Positions 1 to 11,867 of a stretch of 64,000 nucleotides of DNA are shown one piece after another. A program made the translations under genes and the position numbers. The stretch comes from Hirundichthys speculiger (taxonomy: Eukaryota > Chordata > Actinopteri > Beloniformes > Exocoetidae): contig JAGFBZ010000363.1 in NCBI GenBank assembly GCA_018398805.1, forward strand, positions 1,116,001 to 1,180,000. The letters are read 5' to 3'. Under the pieces are notes generated by a model. It searched no databases and was not told the DNA's origin. It was given only the letters and a program-made list of their open reading frames with translations. Within the stretch, counting starts at the first letter, position 1. Each line of letters opens with the position of its first letter.

Positions 1-1216
1 AGGTTTTAAAAGCGAATGATGAGCAAATGGGGCTTATCTGAGGAGGATAGAAATAGGGATGAAAAGAAGGTACGTCGAGATTTAGGAAAGAAGTGAAAGG
101 TGCTGAAGGAACATGTGTGTGTGTGTGTGAGAGGGAGTGTAAAGCAGTCTGACTGCATTAAATTAGATGGAACATTGCTGCAACGGCTGAAGAATTTTAT
201 TAAGAGTCTTTATATCTTCTGCCTTAAGCTGCCCCAATCAGCATAATCCCTGTCCAAACAACAGATAATGAATCTCCTCTTTTATTAGTGGGTTACAAAG
301 AGGAAAGCATGACGCCGGTGAAGGGAAGGAGAATTGCTCAAATTATTGGATTTAGATTAGGAGAGGCCTGTTTTAATGGGTTTGAAGTAATACCATGACA
401 TTAATGAAAAGTTGCGGGAAGTTGTTTGTGTGGGGGGGGAGTGTGTGAGTCCTGTTGGCGTGTGTTGTTGTCGTTGGGCTGCTCGGTTGTGTGTTCATGT
501 TAGGATTTGGAAATAATTTTCTGAGCAACTTGTGGAGGGATTTCAGCAGCACCACAAACAGTTTAAAAGCTTGTAGAACACTTTTTACAGCAATAAATAA
601 GCCTTTTTTGTTGCCAAAAAAGTTTCTCACATTGTTGTTAATGAACTATACTCGGGTTGGGAGCTTGACTTTTTTTTTTCCTTTTTCAGCTATTCTCTTG
701 TAGATTTCTTTTCGGGGTTAATGACCTGCTGTGCGATCCCGTTGGACTCTTCAACAGATGGTATACAGTTTAGTTTATAGTTGACTGTGATAAGTGTCAA
801 TGTCCCGCTGCTGCGTTTGTAAAGGTGCCTAAAGTCGGCTTCTTTCAGTTGGTGCGAGTGCTTTGTTAGACGCTCAAACACGGCTCGGTGCACTTCCTTG
901 TCTCTGGGACAGCTGGATGAGGAGAGTCTCCCCACTGTACAGTTGCACATCTATTGTGGAGGAGGGTGTGTGTGAATGTATGCAAGACACGCAGATGTGA
1001 CACTTGCTTTTTATAATCGCTTAGCAACAGCCCTATATTCCAGAAATTCAAAATGTTAGAAGGCTGTGTCAGAAAAACCACAAGGTTAGCAGCGTTGCCA
1101 TCATATTTTCTATAAAACTGTTCTAAGTACACCTCTGCATAACACTGTATCCTTATTAACATTAAGAGAAACAAAAAAGAAAGAAATATAGATCAACTTA
1201 TAATGAAGAATAACTT
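1..1216. other. intergenic, no gene recognised
   Basis: AT-rich sequence with a short (GT)n run near 114-128. Small open frames on both strands lack splice signals or family resemblance. I see nothing functional. Confidence 0.5.
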
Positions 1217-1645
1217 TATTACCTCCGCCACGCAGGTTATGTTTTTGCCCGCGTTTATCTGTCTGTCTGTGTTCAAGATAACTCAAAAAGTTATGGATGG
1301 ATTTTGATGAAATTTTCAGGAGTTGTCAGAAATGTGAGAAGGAAGAACTGATTTCATTTTGGCTGTGATCCGGAAGAAATCATGGATTCTGGATCACTTT
1401 CAAAATTTTTGATAACATTGCGGTCAATGGGGCTGAAAATTTTGTTTCTCAATATCTACGTTAATTATGGCCCAAAACACATGAAATTCCACTCAGGGAT
1501 TGACAATGGGAACCTCTATCAAATTTCAAAGGCTGATCCGGATCTGATCCAGAATGCGGATTTTATCGCGATCTGTAAATCGCTATATGGGGGAATTGTT
1601 GCTCTTAGCGGAGGTCTGCACTCTCTGAGTGCTTTTCTAGTTAAC
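1217..1645. repeat. unclassified interspersed repeat, about 430 bp
   Basis: Starts near TACCTCCGCCACGCAGGTTA and ends near CTTAGCGGAGGTCTGCACTC, so the ends share an inverted ACCTCCGC/GCGGAGGT. The core 'aactcaaaaagttatgga' followed by 'gattttgatgaaattttcag' is, from memory, a widely dispersed animal repeat seen in fish and invertebrates. The plus frame at 1382-1657 is part of this repeat and not a gene. Confidence 0.6.
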
Positions 1646-2244
1646 ATTGTTTTTTAGTCTGTAAAGATTTAAAGTGCATTAATCCCACTGTAGTCACAGT
1701 GAAGCCAAGCTTTCTGGTGACTTTCGTTTTTCTCATTATCTCCGTCTCTCTCCTCCTTTCTTTTCATCCCAGTTTAATATTTTTTCGTGGTGTCTCTTGA
1801 GGGTTTGTTCACTTCATATCTTCTGCTCTGTGCTGTGTGCATGTATGTCCGTGCAAAAAAAAAAAAAAAAAAAGAAAAAAAAAGAAAAGAAAACCTACAC
1901 AATATAGCTAATACTCCCTGCGCACACTGTGACAATGAGAGCACCACTGCCGCCTACTGGAGCATATGTGCAATTACACTTTATTCCAGTACGAAGAAGA
2001 AAAAAAAAAGGCCTCTACTTTAGTCATGTCTGTTAAAAGGACATTATCTTTAATCTTTTGGATTTCTCACATGCAACCTTGCAACCCAAAGGAGCGCTGC
2101 CAAGCTGTTTTTTGAGAGGAAAGGCAGCATCCTCCTTTTGTAAGTCACACTTGTCGTGAACTTTAACATTTCACATACTGACTCAGGCCTGTAACATCTG
2201 AGATGTAGCTTTTTATTCTTTTTTTTTTTTTTTTTTTTTTTTTT

Positions 2245-2474
2245 GCAGTTTCTCTAAGTATTGCACAGTCTGACCTTTAAGTGAACTTGCTTGGACATCC
2301 ACTTCTGGAAGATTGGCAGCTGTCTTAAATGTTTTCCACTTGTCAATAATCTTTCTTGTGGTAGAATGATAGACCTGAAATTGTTTGGCGCTGGCATTTA
2401 TAACCCTTCCCCGATTGATGGGCTGCAGCAATCGCTTCTCTAAGATCATTGCTTGTATCTTTGCTTCTTGGCAT
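2245..2474 (-). pseudogene. Tc1-like transposase N-terminal relic
   Basis: Starts with MPRSKDTSNDLREAIAAAHQ and SGKGYK, the DNA-binding start of fish Tc1 transposases. A frame change of one base follows, after which the frame reads ASAKQFQVYHSTTRKI and KWKTFKTAANLPEV, the second helix-turn-helix. It stops in a long A run (T run on plus, 2219-2244). The DDE catalytic domain is absent, so it cannot work. Confidence 0.85.
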
Positions 2475-2639
2475 TGAGTTAACAGAAGCTTCAGAAAAGA
2501 TTCTGCTTTTAATAAACGTGGTCACACCTGCTGCCGATCAATGAGTCAAGTGTATTTGATTAGCAGCACCTGGCTGTTATAGAACCTGCTCTTAGTTTTT
2601 CAGATTTTCTTCTTGCTCATTTAGTTTTGGGTGAAATTA

Positions 2640-5600
2640 TGCCACAGTGTGAAATGTTATGTTTTGGTGTTTATATGAAGTTGTTTTACCTGAATTTAAT
2701 ACCTCAAAAGGACCAGGATATTTGGATCTTGCATGTACAACCGCAGGATTGCAGGAGGGCGTGTTTTCTTCCTCACATGAGCGTAATGACTTAATTTCCA
2801 TTTCCTCCACCAGTTTTTTCCAAAGACATTTAAATAGTACAGAATAACACATTTAATTAAACTCTTTCATATTTTCTGTTTATCTGCATGTGGCAGGACT
2901 CTTTCTTATACAGTTTTCAGTGACCTTGGCAAAAGTTTTGATCTTGGTTCAACTCATTAGATGTAAATTATTCTCCAAATTTTTCTTTGTTGAAAAAAAA
3001 AGTGCATCATTGAGATTATTTGCAAAGACTGACTTATGCTTCTAAAATGCTTTACATCTGTAGCTTTTCAATATTAATCTGTCCCCTCTTTGCAATGTCA
3101 GATAAAGCTACTGACGAAATCCCTGTGGAGTGCAGCTCTTTTATTCATGCACGTATAGGATGGAAGCGCTAACATCATGCAGAACAACAAAAACACGCTT
3201 TTGTCATCTTTTGTTTGCATGTATGTTTTTCCTGAACCAGAGGAACTGTTGCAGAATATAAGCTTTACCAAAAATAATTTGTTTTGCAGGCTGTAAAAAT
3301 CCATTAAAGTCTTTTTTGGAGAGGATTTTAAAACACGAGAACAAGGTTGACTCATCCTTTCAATTCTTCAAAGCTGGCGTCGGTCGGGATATAAAATCAG
3401 CCATCCACGTTCTCTGAGGACCAGTTTACACGCACCCTTTGCCACTCTTTTAGCTTGAGCTGCACAAGTTAATCAGCCTCGGCTTTAAAATGAAGAATCA
3501 CAGACAGTGCATGCATATTTGAAGGAGTTGTGTCTGCCAATCCCTCCTTCTTTTCATCAGACAAAGTGATGCAATGAAGACGCGGCGAAGGCGAAAGAGA
3601 TGAGGGGGAGCTGCCTCACCAGCTGCTGTGCAGTATATAGAGACAGGAGCTGGACAAATATGAGACAGACAGAGATGCAGACTGGCGATAAGAGCAGGCA
3701 TGTACATGCATCATCATCCAGAGTATCATCCAGATGTACTGCACTCCTACCAGTCGTTGTAAGAGCAGCAGTGTAGCTCTCATAGGGTCTGTGTGTGAAG
3801 AGCATTTCCCTCCAAAACAGAATCAGCTGAATGTAGAGCCTCCTGCTCTCCTCAGAGGAAGCAGTGACAATGACGGGAAGCATAAAAAAAATGAGTTGTA
3901 TATGTCTCACTTGGAGCAACTCTTTACACACTACGCTGTGAGACAGGTTTGCTGGCCTTGTCTCGTGTAAGATGGAGCAACATTTTCCTCATAGGGTCAT
4001 GGTCTCCAGGCAACGTGCAGTCCTACGGGAATTCAGCCAATCAGTAGACGGTTAAAGACTTTTATCTAACTGGTAGTTTCTCTTCTTGTAATTGTGGTTC
4101 TTGGTTGATTTGAAATAATGCTGGTTTAAACAAATACGATGACTCACAGTGCAATAATATAATTTCCCTTTTGGGATTAATAAAGTATTATTCATTCACA
4201 GTCAGCTGTGGATGTCTCATTGTTGAGAGATTTCTTTTTAAAGCACATATTTATCATCTAGCGTGCCAGTGAGAAATGTTTCGTGTAGAGAACAAGATGA
4301 ACAGACTCTCAATTGGCTACAGGGAGGGAAAAAAAGTAAGTTACTTTATTTGCGTCTGCCAGCGTTGGTTTATAGATATGTAATTCCTCCAAACAATGAA
4401 AACTCACAACAAATGAGCAGAAAAAGTGACACCCATGGCAACTCTGTTATCTGTCACTAACCTCCAACTGCGGCGCTTTGTGAGGATACAGAGATTTGCT
4501 TTCCAATATTTCCCTCAGTGATGACATATTTAGCTTCAGTTACCTTCAACTTGCTGCTTACTGCCATGAAAACTAATGCTCACGATACATGTACAGCAGT
4601 ACATTGACCTAAATGTTCAACATGTTTATGCAAACGATTTTCTTAATGAACCTGAGATGCATCCTTTAAAAAAATAAATGAAATAAATATTGGTCCTGGC
4701 CTCATCTCTCTCTTTTCTCATCTCGGTTTCACGGTTTCTCAAGGTTGCTTTCTCTTTCAGGTAAGTTTTGCGCTTCGGGCTGCTGCTTCAGGCAGAGATG
4801 AGTCCATCTGGTGGCCTGAGTCCCAGATGACCAAAGAGGAAGAAAGTACAAGTTTTATCAACCCTGTTGATTTTTCCAAAAGACATGGACAACTGGGTTT
4901 ACTGTGATTTGTAAAACTTGTAAGCCTTGCATGCTTTCATAAATGTCTCAGTAAAGACAGGAAGTGGAAAAAAGAAAAGAGCATGAGAAAATGATAGCAT
5001 GCTTGTTTGTTAAAAAGAAGCGAAGATAAAACACGTAAAGATAATCTAACACAGCGCCGTTATTGCATTATATGGGACTCACTTGCAACACAAGACTGAA
5101 ATCTATCTCAATATTGGATTAATGGCAGGACACCGCAAATGCATATCTCATTATCTTCAGTGATAATCGGGAGTCATTAATGAGGAGAGTGAATGGAGAG
5201 TGTCTAATTCTCCTCAGCTCTGCACCTGTGCATCACCTATCAACATGTTCCCACTACCACCAGCATGCTCTCAATCAATGTCTTCGTCTCTTTCAGATGA
5301 TATCAGTGTTTTACATGGAGGCATCAGTGGCTTACAAAGTCATCAAAACACAATCCAACAACATATTTCAGTTCCTTCACAGAAAGATGCATGAAGCCCT
5401 AACATCCCAAATTACATCACAACTATTTGTCCCTCTCGCGCTAATTGCAGCTGTTTCGATCATGGCCTCAGATTTAACAGCGTAATATTGCAAATCTCCA
5501 TATGGTCACAATGGGGTCACGTGTTTAGAGTTAAATGTTAACAGGGGCCGCTGCTCCATTACAGCAGCCAGTAGATTGATGTCAGCTTCAATGAGAGACA

Positions 5601-5990
5601 TGATGTCCTGGATCAGAGGGGTGGGACTGACCTGGAGAAGGGGCAAAAGTTGAGCAGGGCGTCAGAGGGAAGAAATAATTTACTTGAAGTGAAGGGCAGC
5701 AGTTGAGGGGAGGGGGGGGGGGGGGGGGGGGGGGGTCATGAGAGGAGCAGAGCAGTTGGGGAAAGCACTTAGTTTAAGGGTGAAGGGTGAGAGGAGGACA
5801 GCTCAGGGCTGAGGCTGAGGATAAAGCTGCTGGGTCGTGCCAAAGTTTCATAACTGGAATGGAGCCTTCATTTCATGAGAGAAACATCTGTCCAGCTGTT
5901 ATGAACTGTGGTGGAGCCATCAGACAGGATGCTGCAACCGGTGTCCAAACTCTGTTTTTTTTTTTTTTTCCCCCAAAAATCAATGCACAA
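2640..5990. other. intergenic, little structure
   Basis: No recognisable gene on either strand. It holds a 24-nt G homopolymer (5712-5735) and ordinary AT-rich DNA. Bases up to about 2640 may still belong to the Tc1 relic's upstream end. Confidence 0.5.
5712..5735. repeat. G homopolymer, 24 nt, in a G-rich stretch
   Basis: Twenty-four G in a row preceded by GAGGGGA. Such runs can form G-quadruplex structures and are prone to length error in assembly. Confidence 0.9.
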
Positions 5991-5999
5991 GTGCAACAA

Positions 6000-6110
6000 C
6001 AATGTGCAGTTCATCAAATGGCCACTAGGAGCTGGCTCCGATAGTGAGTCAAATTCCCTCATATCCCCATGTTGCAATGTACAACTTAAATGCATCACAG
6101 AGGAAATTTA
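6000..6110. repeat. fish interspersed repeat, copy 1
   Basis: Core TGCAGTTCATCAAATGGCCA followed by CTAGGAGCTGGCTCC and a CCCCATGTTGCAATG stretch, resembling the copy at 54065-54258. Truncated compared with copy 2. Confidence 0.5.
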
Positions 6111-6409
6111 GCAGTTTTTAGCACTCTGGGTCCCCCGATAAGCAGTCACTTTGTCTTTTTTTTCTTTTTTCATTTTCTTTAAGAATGACACTGGGTTGCA
6201 TTCATTAATATGACATTTCAAATGACTTTTCTTTTGGTTAGTCAGTGGACAGAGTCGTGGGATCTCTTACTCTGTTGGTAACTTACATCAGGTAGTCTTT
6301 GGTCACAAGACCAGTATGAGAGCCAAAGATGGACGAAAGATGAAAGATATCCCCACAGCTCTGTCAAGATGGTGGTCTTTCATCTGTGACTGCCCATAAT
6401 TGTCTAGTG

Positions 6410-6764
6410 CAGTGATTCCCAAAGTGTGGGTCGCGGCCCCCTGGTGGGCCGTCTAGGTACTGCATGTGGGCCGTGAGAGGTCATTAAAAATAAACAAATG
6501 TGTTTTTAATACTTGATTTTTTCAAAGATATGTTTTTTATTACTCAAATATTTATTACATGATTTGAAAAATATTTAGAGATAATAAAACAAACCAATTG
6601 AGTGTTATTCTACTGTCATCTTAACTTAATAATAATAATTAATATTGGAATGTAGCTTTTAGTCTTGTATGTTGATCGAAGTGGTGTTTAAAGGTTTGCA
6701 TGGGTCACAGAGATTTTTCACATTTCAAATCGGGTCTTGGTTTTGTGAAGTTTGAGAATGGCTG
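6410..6764. mobile_element. hAT (Charlie-like) MITE, 355 bp, with 8-bp target duplication
   Basis: The ends are CAGTGATTCCCAAAGTG and TTTGAGAATGGCTG; the second reverse-complements to CAGCCATTCTCAAA. GTCTAGTG is present on both flanks (6402-6409 and 6765-6772), the 8-bp duplication of hAT elements. The start followed by GGTCGCGGCCCCCTGG is typical of Charlie-class sequences. No transposase frame inside. Confidence 0.88.
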
Positions 6765-6772
6765 GTCTAGTG

Positions 6773-8250
6773 TAAATAATGCACAAGAAGCCACATGCCA
6801 TTTTAGAAGAGAAAAAGCTTTCAAAATTGAGGCTTTATCAGTACAGCACTAGTTGATTATATCTAAAATATTCTCAAATTATCTCCTTTTGAATGTTTTA
6901 CTTTTTACTTGGTAGTTGGAAAATACTACTTAATCAACATTGACACTTGGACTGAGAAACACATTAGCATCATCCACAACAAGACAGTGTGTGAGTGAGT
7001 GCTTGCTGATGGGTCTTCATTTGTGAATGCCTGCTAGGTCAGAGCGTTGAGATTTGGTGCTGATGCAGATCCAACCAGACAAATTAATCCAAGACAAAAA
7101 GAAAAAAAAAAAGCCCTTTTCTAATGCTCACTCCCACTGCGAGTCCATAATTATTGCAGACACATGCAGGAGGTACAAATCCAGGCACAATGTAGTCATT
7201 TGTCTTACCGAACACACGCACACACGAGAACAAATTAGCGCCATGCTTATCTGGGATCTCTTTATGAGTCGGGGATGTGGATGAGATTATGCCTGTGTGT
7301 GCGGAGGTCTTACGGCAGGAAGTTCATTAGCGCCTTGCAGCTCGGTGTGAGGCCACTCGGCACAGAACTTCTCGCCAGGACCCCAGTGGCATGCTGGGAG
7401 CTCAGCCTGAGGGGAAACACGCCCAGTGTGGAGGCGCATCCTTAACATATGACAGAAACACAGAAGAAGAATAAATCTGAAAACAAATAATCCCAGAACG
7501 ACTTTCACCTGCTGATTCCAACTGTCCGTTTGCATCGGCGTACTTTAGCATCACGTGTATTATTTTATTCTATTGTTGCAAGAGGTGCAGTATGTTTCAG
7601 CTGTCAGAATATATCTGCGTAGACACAGAGCACCATGAAAAGAAGTTGTTAGAGAGCTGTACTCCATCGGAGTTAGGATGAGCTGTGTGTGCGTGTGTGT
7701 GATTAAGTCCTGGGCTAGCGTGCAGGGAGACACAGGTGTATTAAATTGGGTCAGCATTTTCATTTCCCAGGGTGAGCTCACGCACACACTAAAACCCACT
7801 CAGAGCACTGTTTTTCAAAGCGAACCTTGACGCCAGCACACCTGCACATGCTACACGCACACACGAATGAGCTCACGCACTTCCCAGATAAGGAGGATCA
7901 GGAGTTATTTTTTGCAGCGAGACAGAGATTCTCAGTCTGAATCAGACGGGAAGCGGAGGAAGGGAGGCTGCTCCGCTGGCTCCGTTTGTGTTTCTGTGTT
8001 TGCCCGGCTGCCGTGTCTGCGCTTCAAACCGCCGGAGAGACAGAGGAAGGTCAACTCCTATCAAAGAGGCCCGAGCCGCCGTCAAAGCAAGCAAAATTTT
8101 ATCTGTGTGCGCTCGTGTGTCTGTTGTTATGGGGACCGCCCTTCCTGATGTTTACCTTAGCATGACGGGACTCTACCAGGAAAGCCATGCTGAGACTCCA
8201 GCGACAACAATAGAGGAACGTAAGCTCACTGAAGATTCTCCATATCGGCG
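6773..8250. other. intergenic, no gene recognised
   Basis: AT-rich up to about 7.3 kb, then more CG-containing towards 8.2 kb, where it may form upstream sequence of the exon at 8428. The plus frames at 7867-8148 and 7988-8368 have no recognisable domain. Confidence 0.4.
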
Positions 8251-8258
8251 TGACGTCA
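8251..8258. promoter_or_regulatory. CRE-like palindrome TGACGTCA
   Basis: A perfect cAMP response element palindrome 170 nt upstream of the ATG at 8428, in a CG-containing stretch. It may belong to the promoter of the orphan YqaJ-type exon. Function not shown. Confidence 0.4.
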
Positions 8259-8427
8259 CGCATCATGTGATCGGCCATGGTTACACTTCCGGTTTTAGCG
8301 TGAGGGGGCAAACAAACTTGCATTCAGGTGTTTATCACTCAAAGTTCCTTCAGTTATTTCCATTTTAGCGTTTTTATTGTATTTTAACTTAGTTTGGCGA
8401 TCGTCACTGGTGCCTGTGGCAGCGAGC

Positions 8428-8611
8428 ATGGCTTACCAATATCAGGATGAGTTGAAGCCAGAGGCTTTAGCGAGGTATAAAGCAAAATTAGACATAGTCG
8501 GCCTAGATTTGTGTCCATACAAGCACACAGCTGATTCTTGGACGAATAACCCCAAACAATGGCCTCGTTTGGGGTACCCAGATGTGTACCATTATCTCAT
8601 AAAAACTCCTC
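8428..8611 (+). CDS. orphan first exon of a YqaJ/SWIM-domain-type family protein
   Basis: An ATG opens 61 codons plus one base, ending at a strong donor (CCTC/gtaagta). The peptide, with ARYKAKLDIVGLDL, then DSWTNNPKQWPRLGYPD and VYHYLIKTP, resembles the N-terminus of the multi-copy fish and invertebrate proteins that carry SWIM zinc-finger and YqaJ-type nuclease domains, often linked to mobile DNA. I could not find later exons. Only 200 bp separate its donor from the facing donor of the THAP exon at 8811. It may be a fragment left by rearrangement. The family call rests on memory of related N-termini. Confidence 0.5.
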
Positions 8612-8810
8612 GTAAGTATATAATTATAGGCTAGATATATTATAGAGTCTCTCGACAGTCACTTGGGTTAGCAGCCCCAGCAAACAGACCTAGCATTTTT
8701 TTACCAGACCTGAAGGATCTATAACGGGGCCTCCCCAAACACGTCAAAATATTAGATCTAAACATAGAAATTAAAAACTAAAATATCTTGAAAAAAATCA
8801 GATTTCTTAC

Positions 8811-9006
8811 CTGTTACAAAGTGTGCTGAACAAACATACTTGGGCACCCATAATTTCCCTGGAGTATTTTTGCCTGTTATGTTAATAGCGAGCAGCCATT
8901 TTCTTCTTTCAGGCTCAGTAGCCTCGCTAGGAATCATATAAAATAACAAATGTGGCTGGCGAGCAACATTGTTGGTGCAGTTGAACACACAACAGTTCTT
9001 CACCAT
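8811..9006 (-). CDS. orphan first exon encoding a THAP-type zinc finger
   Basis: From the ATG at 9006 it encodes MVKNCCVFNC, a FYMIP motif, RRKWLLAI, and PKYVCSAHFVTG. These are the hallmarks of the THAP C2CH DNA-binding domain (CxxxxC, the conserved P and W, then CxxH and HF). The exon ends ACAG/gtaaga, a donor position typical of THAP genes. The final AVPTIF box would be in the next exon, which I could not find. An in-frame upstream ATG exists (MMGGKMVK); the start at MVKNCC matches THAP proteins. THAP domains are common in host genes and in P-element-like transposases, and which this is cannot be told. Confidence 0.7.
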
Positions 9007-9179
9007 CTTTCCCCCCATCATAAACTGCACGAAATCAGACAGAACAGGCACAAAATGCAAAATGCAAAATGCATCGCTTCGCTAGCAATAGTGAGCGTTT
9101 GTATACCCCCTTGGCCTGGTTGCTATGGCCCGCGTGGCCCGGATGTGTTCAGTGGCCCGGATGTTCGTGGTCGAGAATG

Positions 9180-11049
9180 AATTAAATCAAAGAAGGAAAG
9201 AAAAAGCGTTGAAAGAGGCTCAAAGCAGTGCAAAATCTATGCGGCTTATCTTTTACAAGCTAGCAATGCTAAATCAGCCCTGAGTTTGCTAAAACCAACT
9301 TCGGAGAGCAAATTTAAACGTGAGAAGCAGCCCAGAAAATGTCAGTATGTATCTAAGAGAATCGTGGCGCTGCAGCTGCTGGCGTGCATGCGATAGATGC
9401 ATAATTAGGCTATTATAAACTTCTAGATGTGGGCTAATTAACCTAATTCATAATTATAATCAATGGTTTTGCTCCCCGCAGCTGTGGGGTAAGATGGCTC
9501 CTCTCATACAATTCAGGTTTATTCACGTTAACAGGTCCGGATGCAGGGAGAAAAAAGGATGTCGCTTCAGGCTGAAAAGGTTTACCCGCACAGCGCTGCC
9601 TACCTGGACTGAGTCACAGGTGCTCTTATTGCACTGCATGCTGCCAAAAACCTGCCAGTGTGAACTCAGTTATGCTTTCAATGACAAGTGAGAATGCAAC
9701 TTGAGACACGACAAACATGATTGTAGCAGGGAAAGCAGAGGTGTAATTAATCTCATTAGCTGCTCTCTCAACATCGAGACTCATAAAACAAACTGATCTC
9801 AGATCAGATGGGGATGTTTCAGAAATGTTCATTTTGCAATTCAGTTCTAACGATATTTGAAACTACTGCTTAAGTTTTGTAAGACAACTGGATGATATTA
9901 TAGATCAGTAGGTTAATAAAGCCTCTATTTTACGGCTGGTAGAGAGGAGGGATGGTGTGGATGCTGTATGGGAATGTTACGAGTCAAATAACCCCCAGTT
10001 TTGGTGTTTAGGTTTTGTTTTCTGTCTCAGTGGAGGAAGAGGAAATGAAAGCAGAATTTTAGTGCAGGAAAACATCAAACTTGAGAGTTCAGGGGAAAAG
10101 TAAGTTTTAACAGTGCTTTTACTATTTTCAAAATGCTGGTATCGTGTTTATTTCTCATGTTCAAGCTCAGCAGCCGGGTGTGAACAGGGATTTTCTGTGT
10201 TCTTCTGGAGCACAGAGTTGAAAAGTTATCATCACAGACTTTAAATTGAATCTGTTTGTCTCTCAGGGCAGAATCAAGATGTTCTGCTTGTGATGCTGCA
10301 GGCATGTCCACCTGGAGACTGGAACCAGAGATGGTTGTCTGTTTTTGTAAAGCGACTTTTATTGTAATTTTATAAAGGTGTTGCATCAAGGTTGCCTTTT
10401 TTTTTTTCAAAGTTTAGCTCATGCCAAAAAAAATCTGAGTTAGAAATCATTGGAGGTCAGACTTTAAGACCCCTGTGAAAGCTTGTTTGATAAAAGGAGT
10501 CTTTTATTTTCTTTTCCTTCTTTCATTTCCTGATTACGATCAATAAAAACATTTTTTAATCACAGAAACGCTTCCAGCCACCAAAAGTGCACGCACGCAC
10601 TTCCTGACCACGGTGCGGCAAACGCAAGCTGTTATCTTCAGGTTCAGCACCAGAACTTAAACCTGCAGTAAATCTGAATTGGCACGAGCACAGAATACAG
10701 ACGGGGGTGGGGTCAAACCTGACACAGGAAATCTCAAACACGCACACACACGGACACACCTGTGAGACATTTTCTGTCAGCAGTAGGTGACACAGCGGGC
10801 TTCCGGCGTTCGCACCTGTCCAGATCACTCAGCGCGGAGACGCAGCAGAAGCAGCAGACGAGTCGGCTGCACCGCAGAGGAACATTCATCACTTGTTCTC
10901 AGGCGGGAGCGGCGTGATAGATGGGTTAGCAGTTTTATTTCTTACCGTGACATTTGTGCATCAGAGTGGATGTGAGTGACAAGTGGACTGTCTGCTGACC
11001 TGTCCTTTTTTTTTCCCCCTCTGTAATGAAGACATTACAGCCACCAACA
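9180..11049. other. intergenic, no gene recognised
   Basis: No exon with both splice logic and family resemblance. A plus frame directly after 9175 reads a lysine/glutamate-rich stretch but ends soon and is unassigned. Confidence 0.45.
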
Positions 11050-11161
11050 GCAGTCTCGTGAAAAAGAAAGTACACCTTGTTGGCTCATTGAAAGGTTTTA
11101 ATTGTATGGATGGGGGGGGGGGCTTACCAGTAAACACAACATCAGAGTAAGCACAATAATA

Positions 11162-11659
11162 CAGTGATCCCTTATTTTTCGCGGTTTAATGGGGACCGGC
11201 GCCCCAAGAGAATCAAAATCCATAAACTGGAGCCGGAGCCCCCCGAGCCTAAAAAATGTGTTTAAAATATGTTTAAAAAACCATAAAAAAGTAGCGAGAC
11301 ACTGCAGCGAAACAAGACAAAGGCTCAACTGTGGTCTTTCTGTTACCTTCACAGCCTCTGGTCTCCAAACCGTAGTAAAGAAACCGCTCTTTCATCTAAC
11401 CTCGTTTTCATTCTGCCGTCCCACGACACACACACACTACATTACCCATAAGGCCACACCATTATCCATAAGGCCACCTTCTTAAAGGGGCCAGGATGGC
11501 TCACAACATTTCTTTGCTGCGAGAGAACGCACACAACATCCTGTGATGTTTCCGAAATTTTTTCTTGATTTTTTTTAATATTATATATTTCTGAAAAAAA
11601 ATCCGCGAATAAAATCTGCTTTAAACTAACTTAAAGCGTGAATTGGCGAGGGATCACTG
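11162..11659. mobile_element. Tc1/mariner-type MITE nested in the Tc1-like element
   Basis: Begins CAGTGATCCCTTATTTTTCG and ends GGCGAGGGATCACTG, the outer 11 bases being exact inverted copies (CAGTGATCCCT). TA flanks both sides (11160-11161 and 11660-11661). The interior has no transposase. Being inside the Tc1-like element, it inserted later. Confidence 0.8.
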
Positions 11660-11867
11660 TATTATTTATTTCACAACAACTAGCTAAAAATGCTGAAACT
11701 GTTTGTGGGAAACTAAATATACCTTTAATGTTTTCATAAGAATTAGGTAGCAGACATGTGCTGCTAACCAGATGCTCCTGATTAACTGATTAGAAGCAGG
11801 TGTGACAAATTTCATATCAGCGGGACTTTTTTTAGGGTTCAGAAGCATTCCGGTGTGAGTTAACACA

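Noticed and set aside
1382..1657. 91-codon plus frame
   Set aside because: It lies wholly inside the interspersed repeat and has no recognisable domain.
9175..9300. Lys/Glu-rich plus frame after the THAP exon, considered as a coiled-coil exon
   Set aside because: Short, ends at a stop, and no clear splice sites connect it with the YqaJ-type exon.
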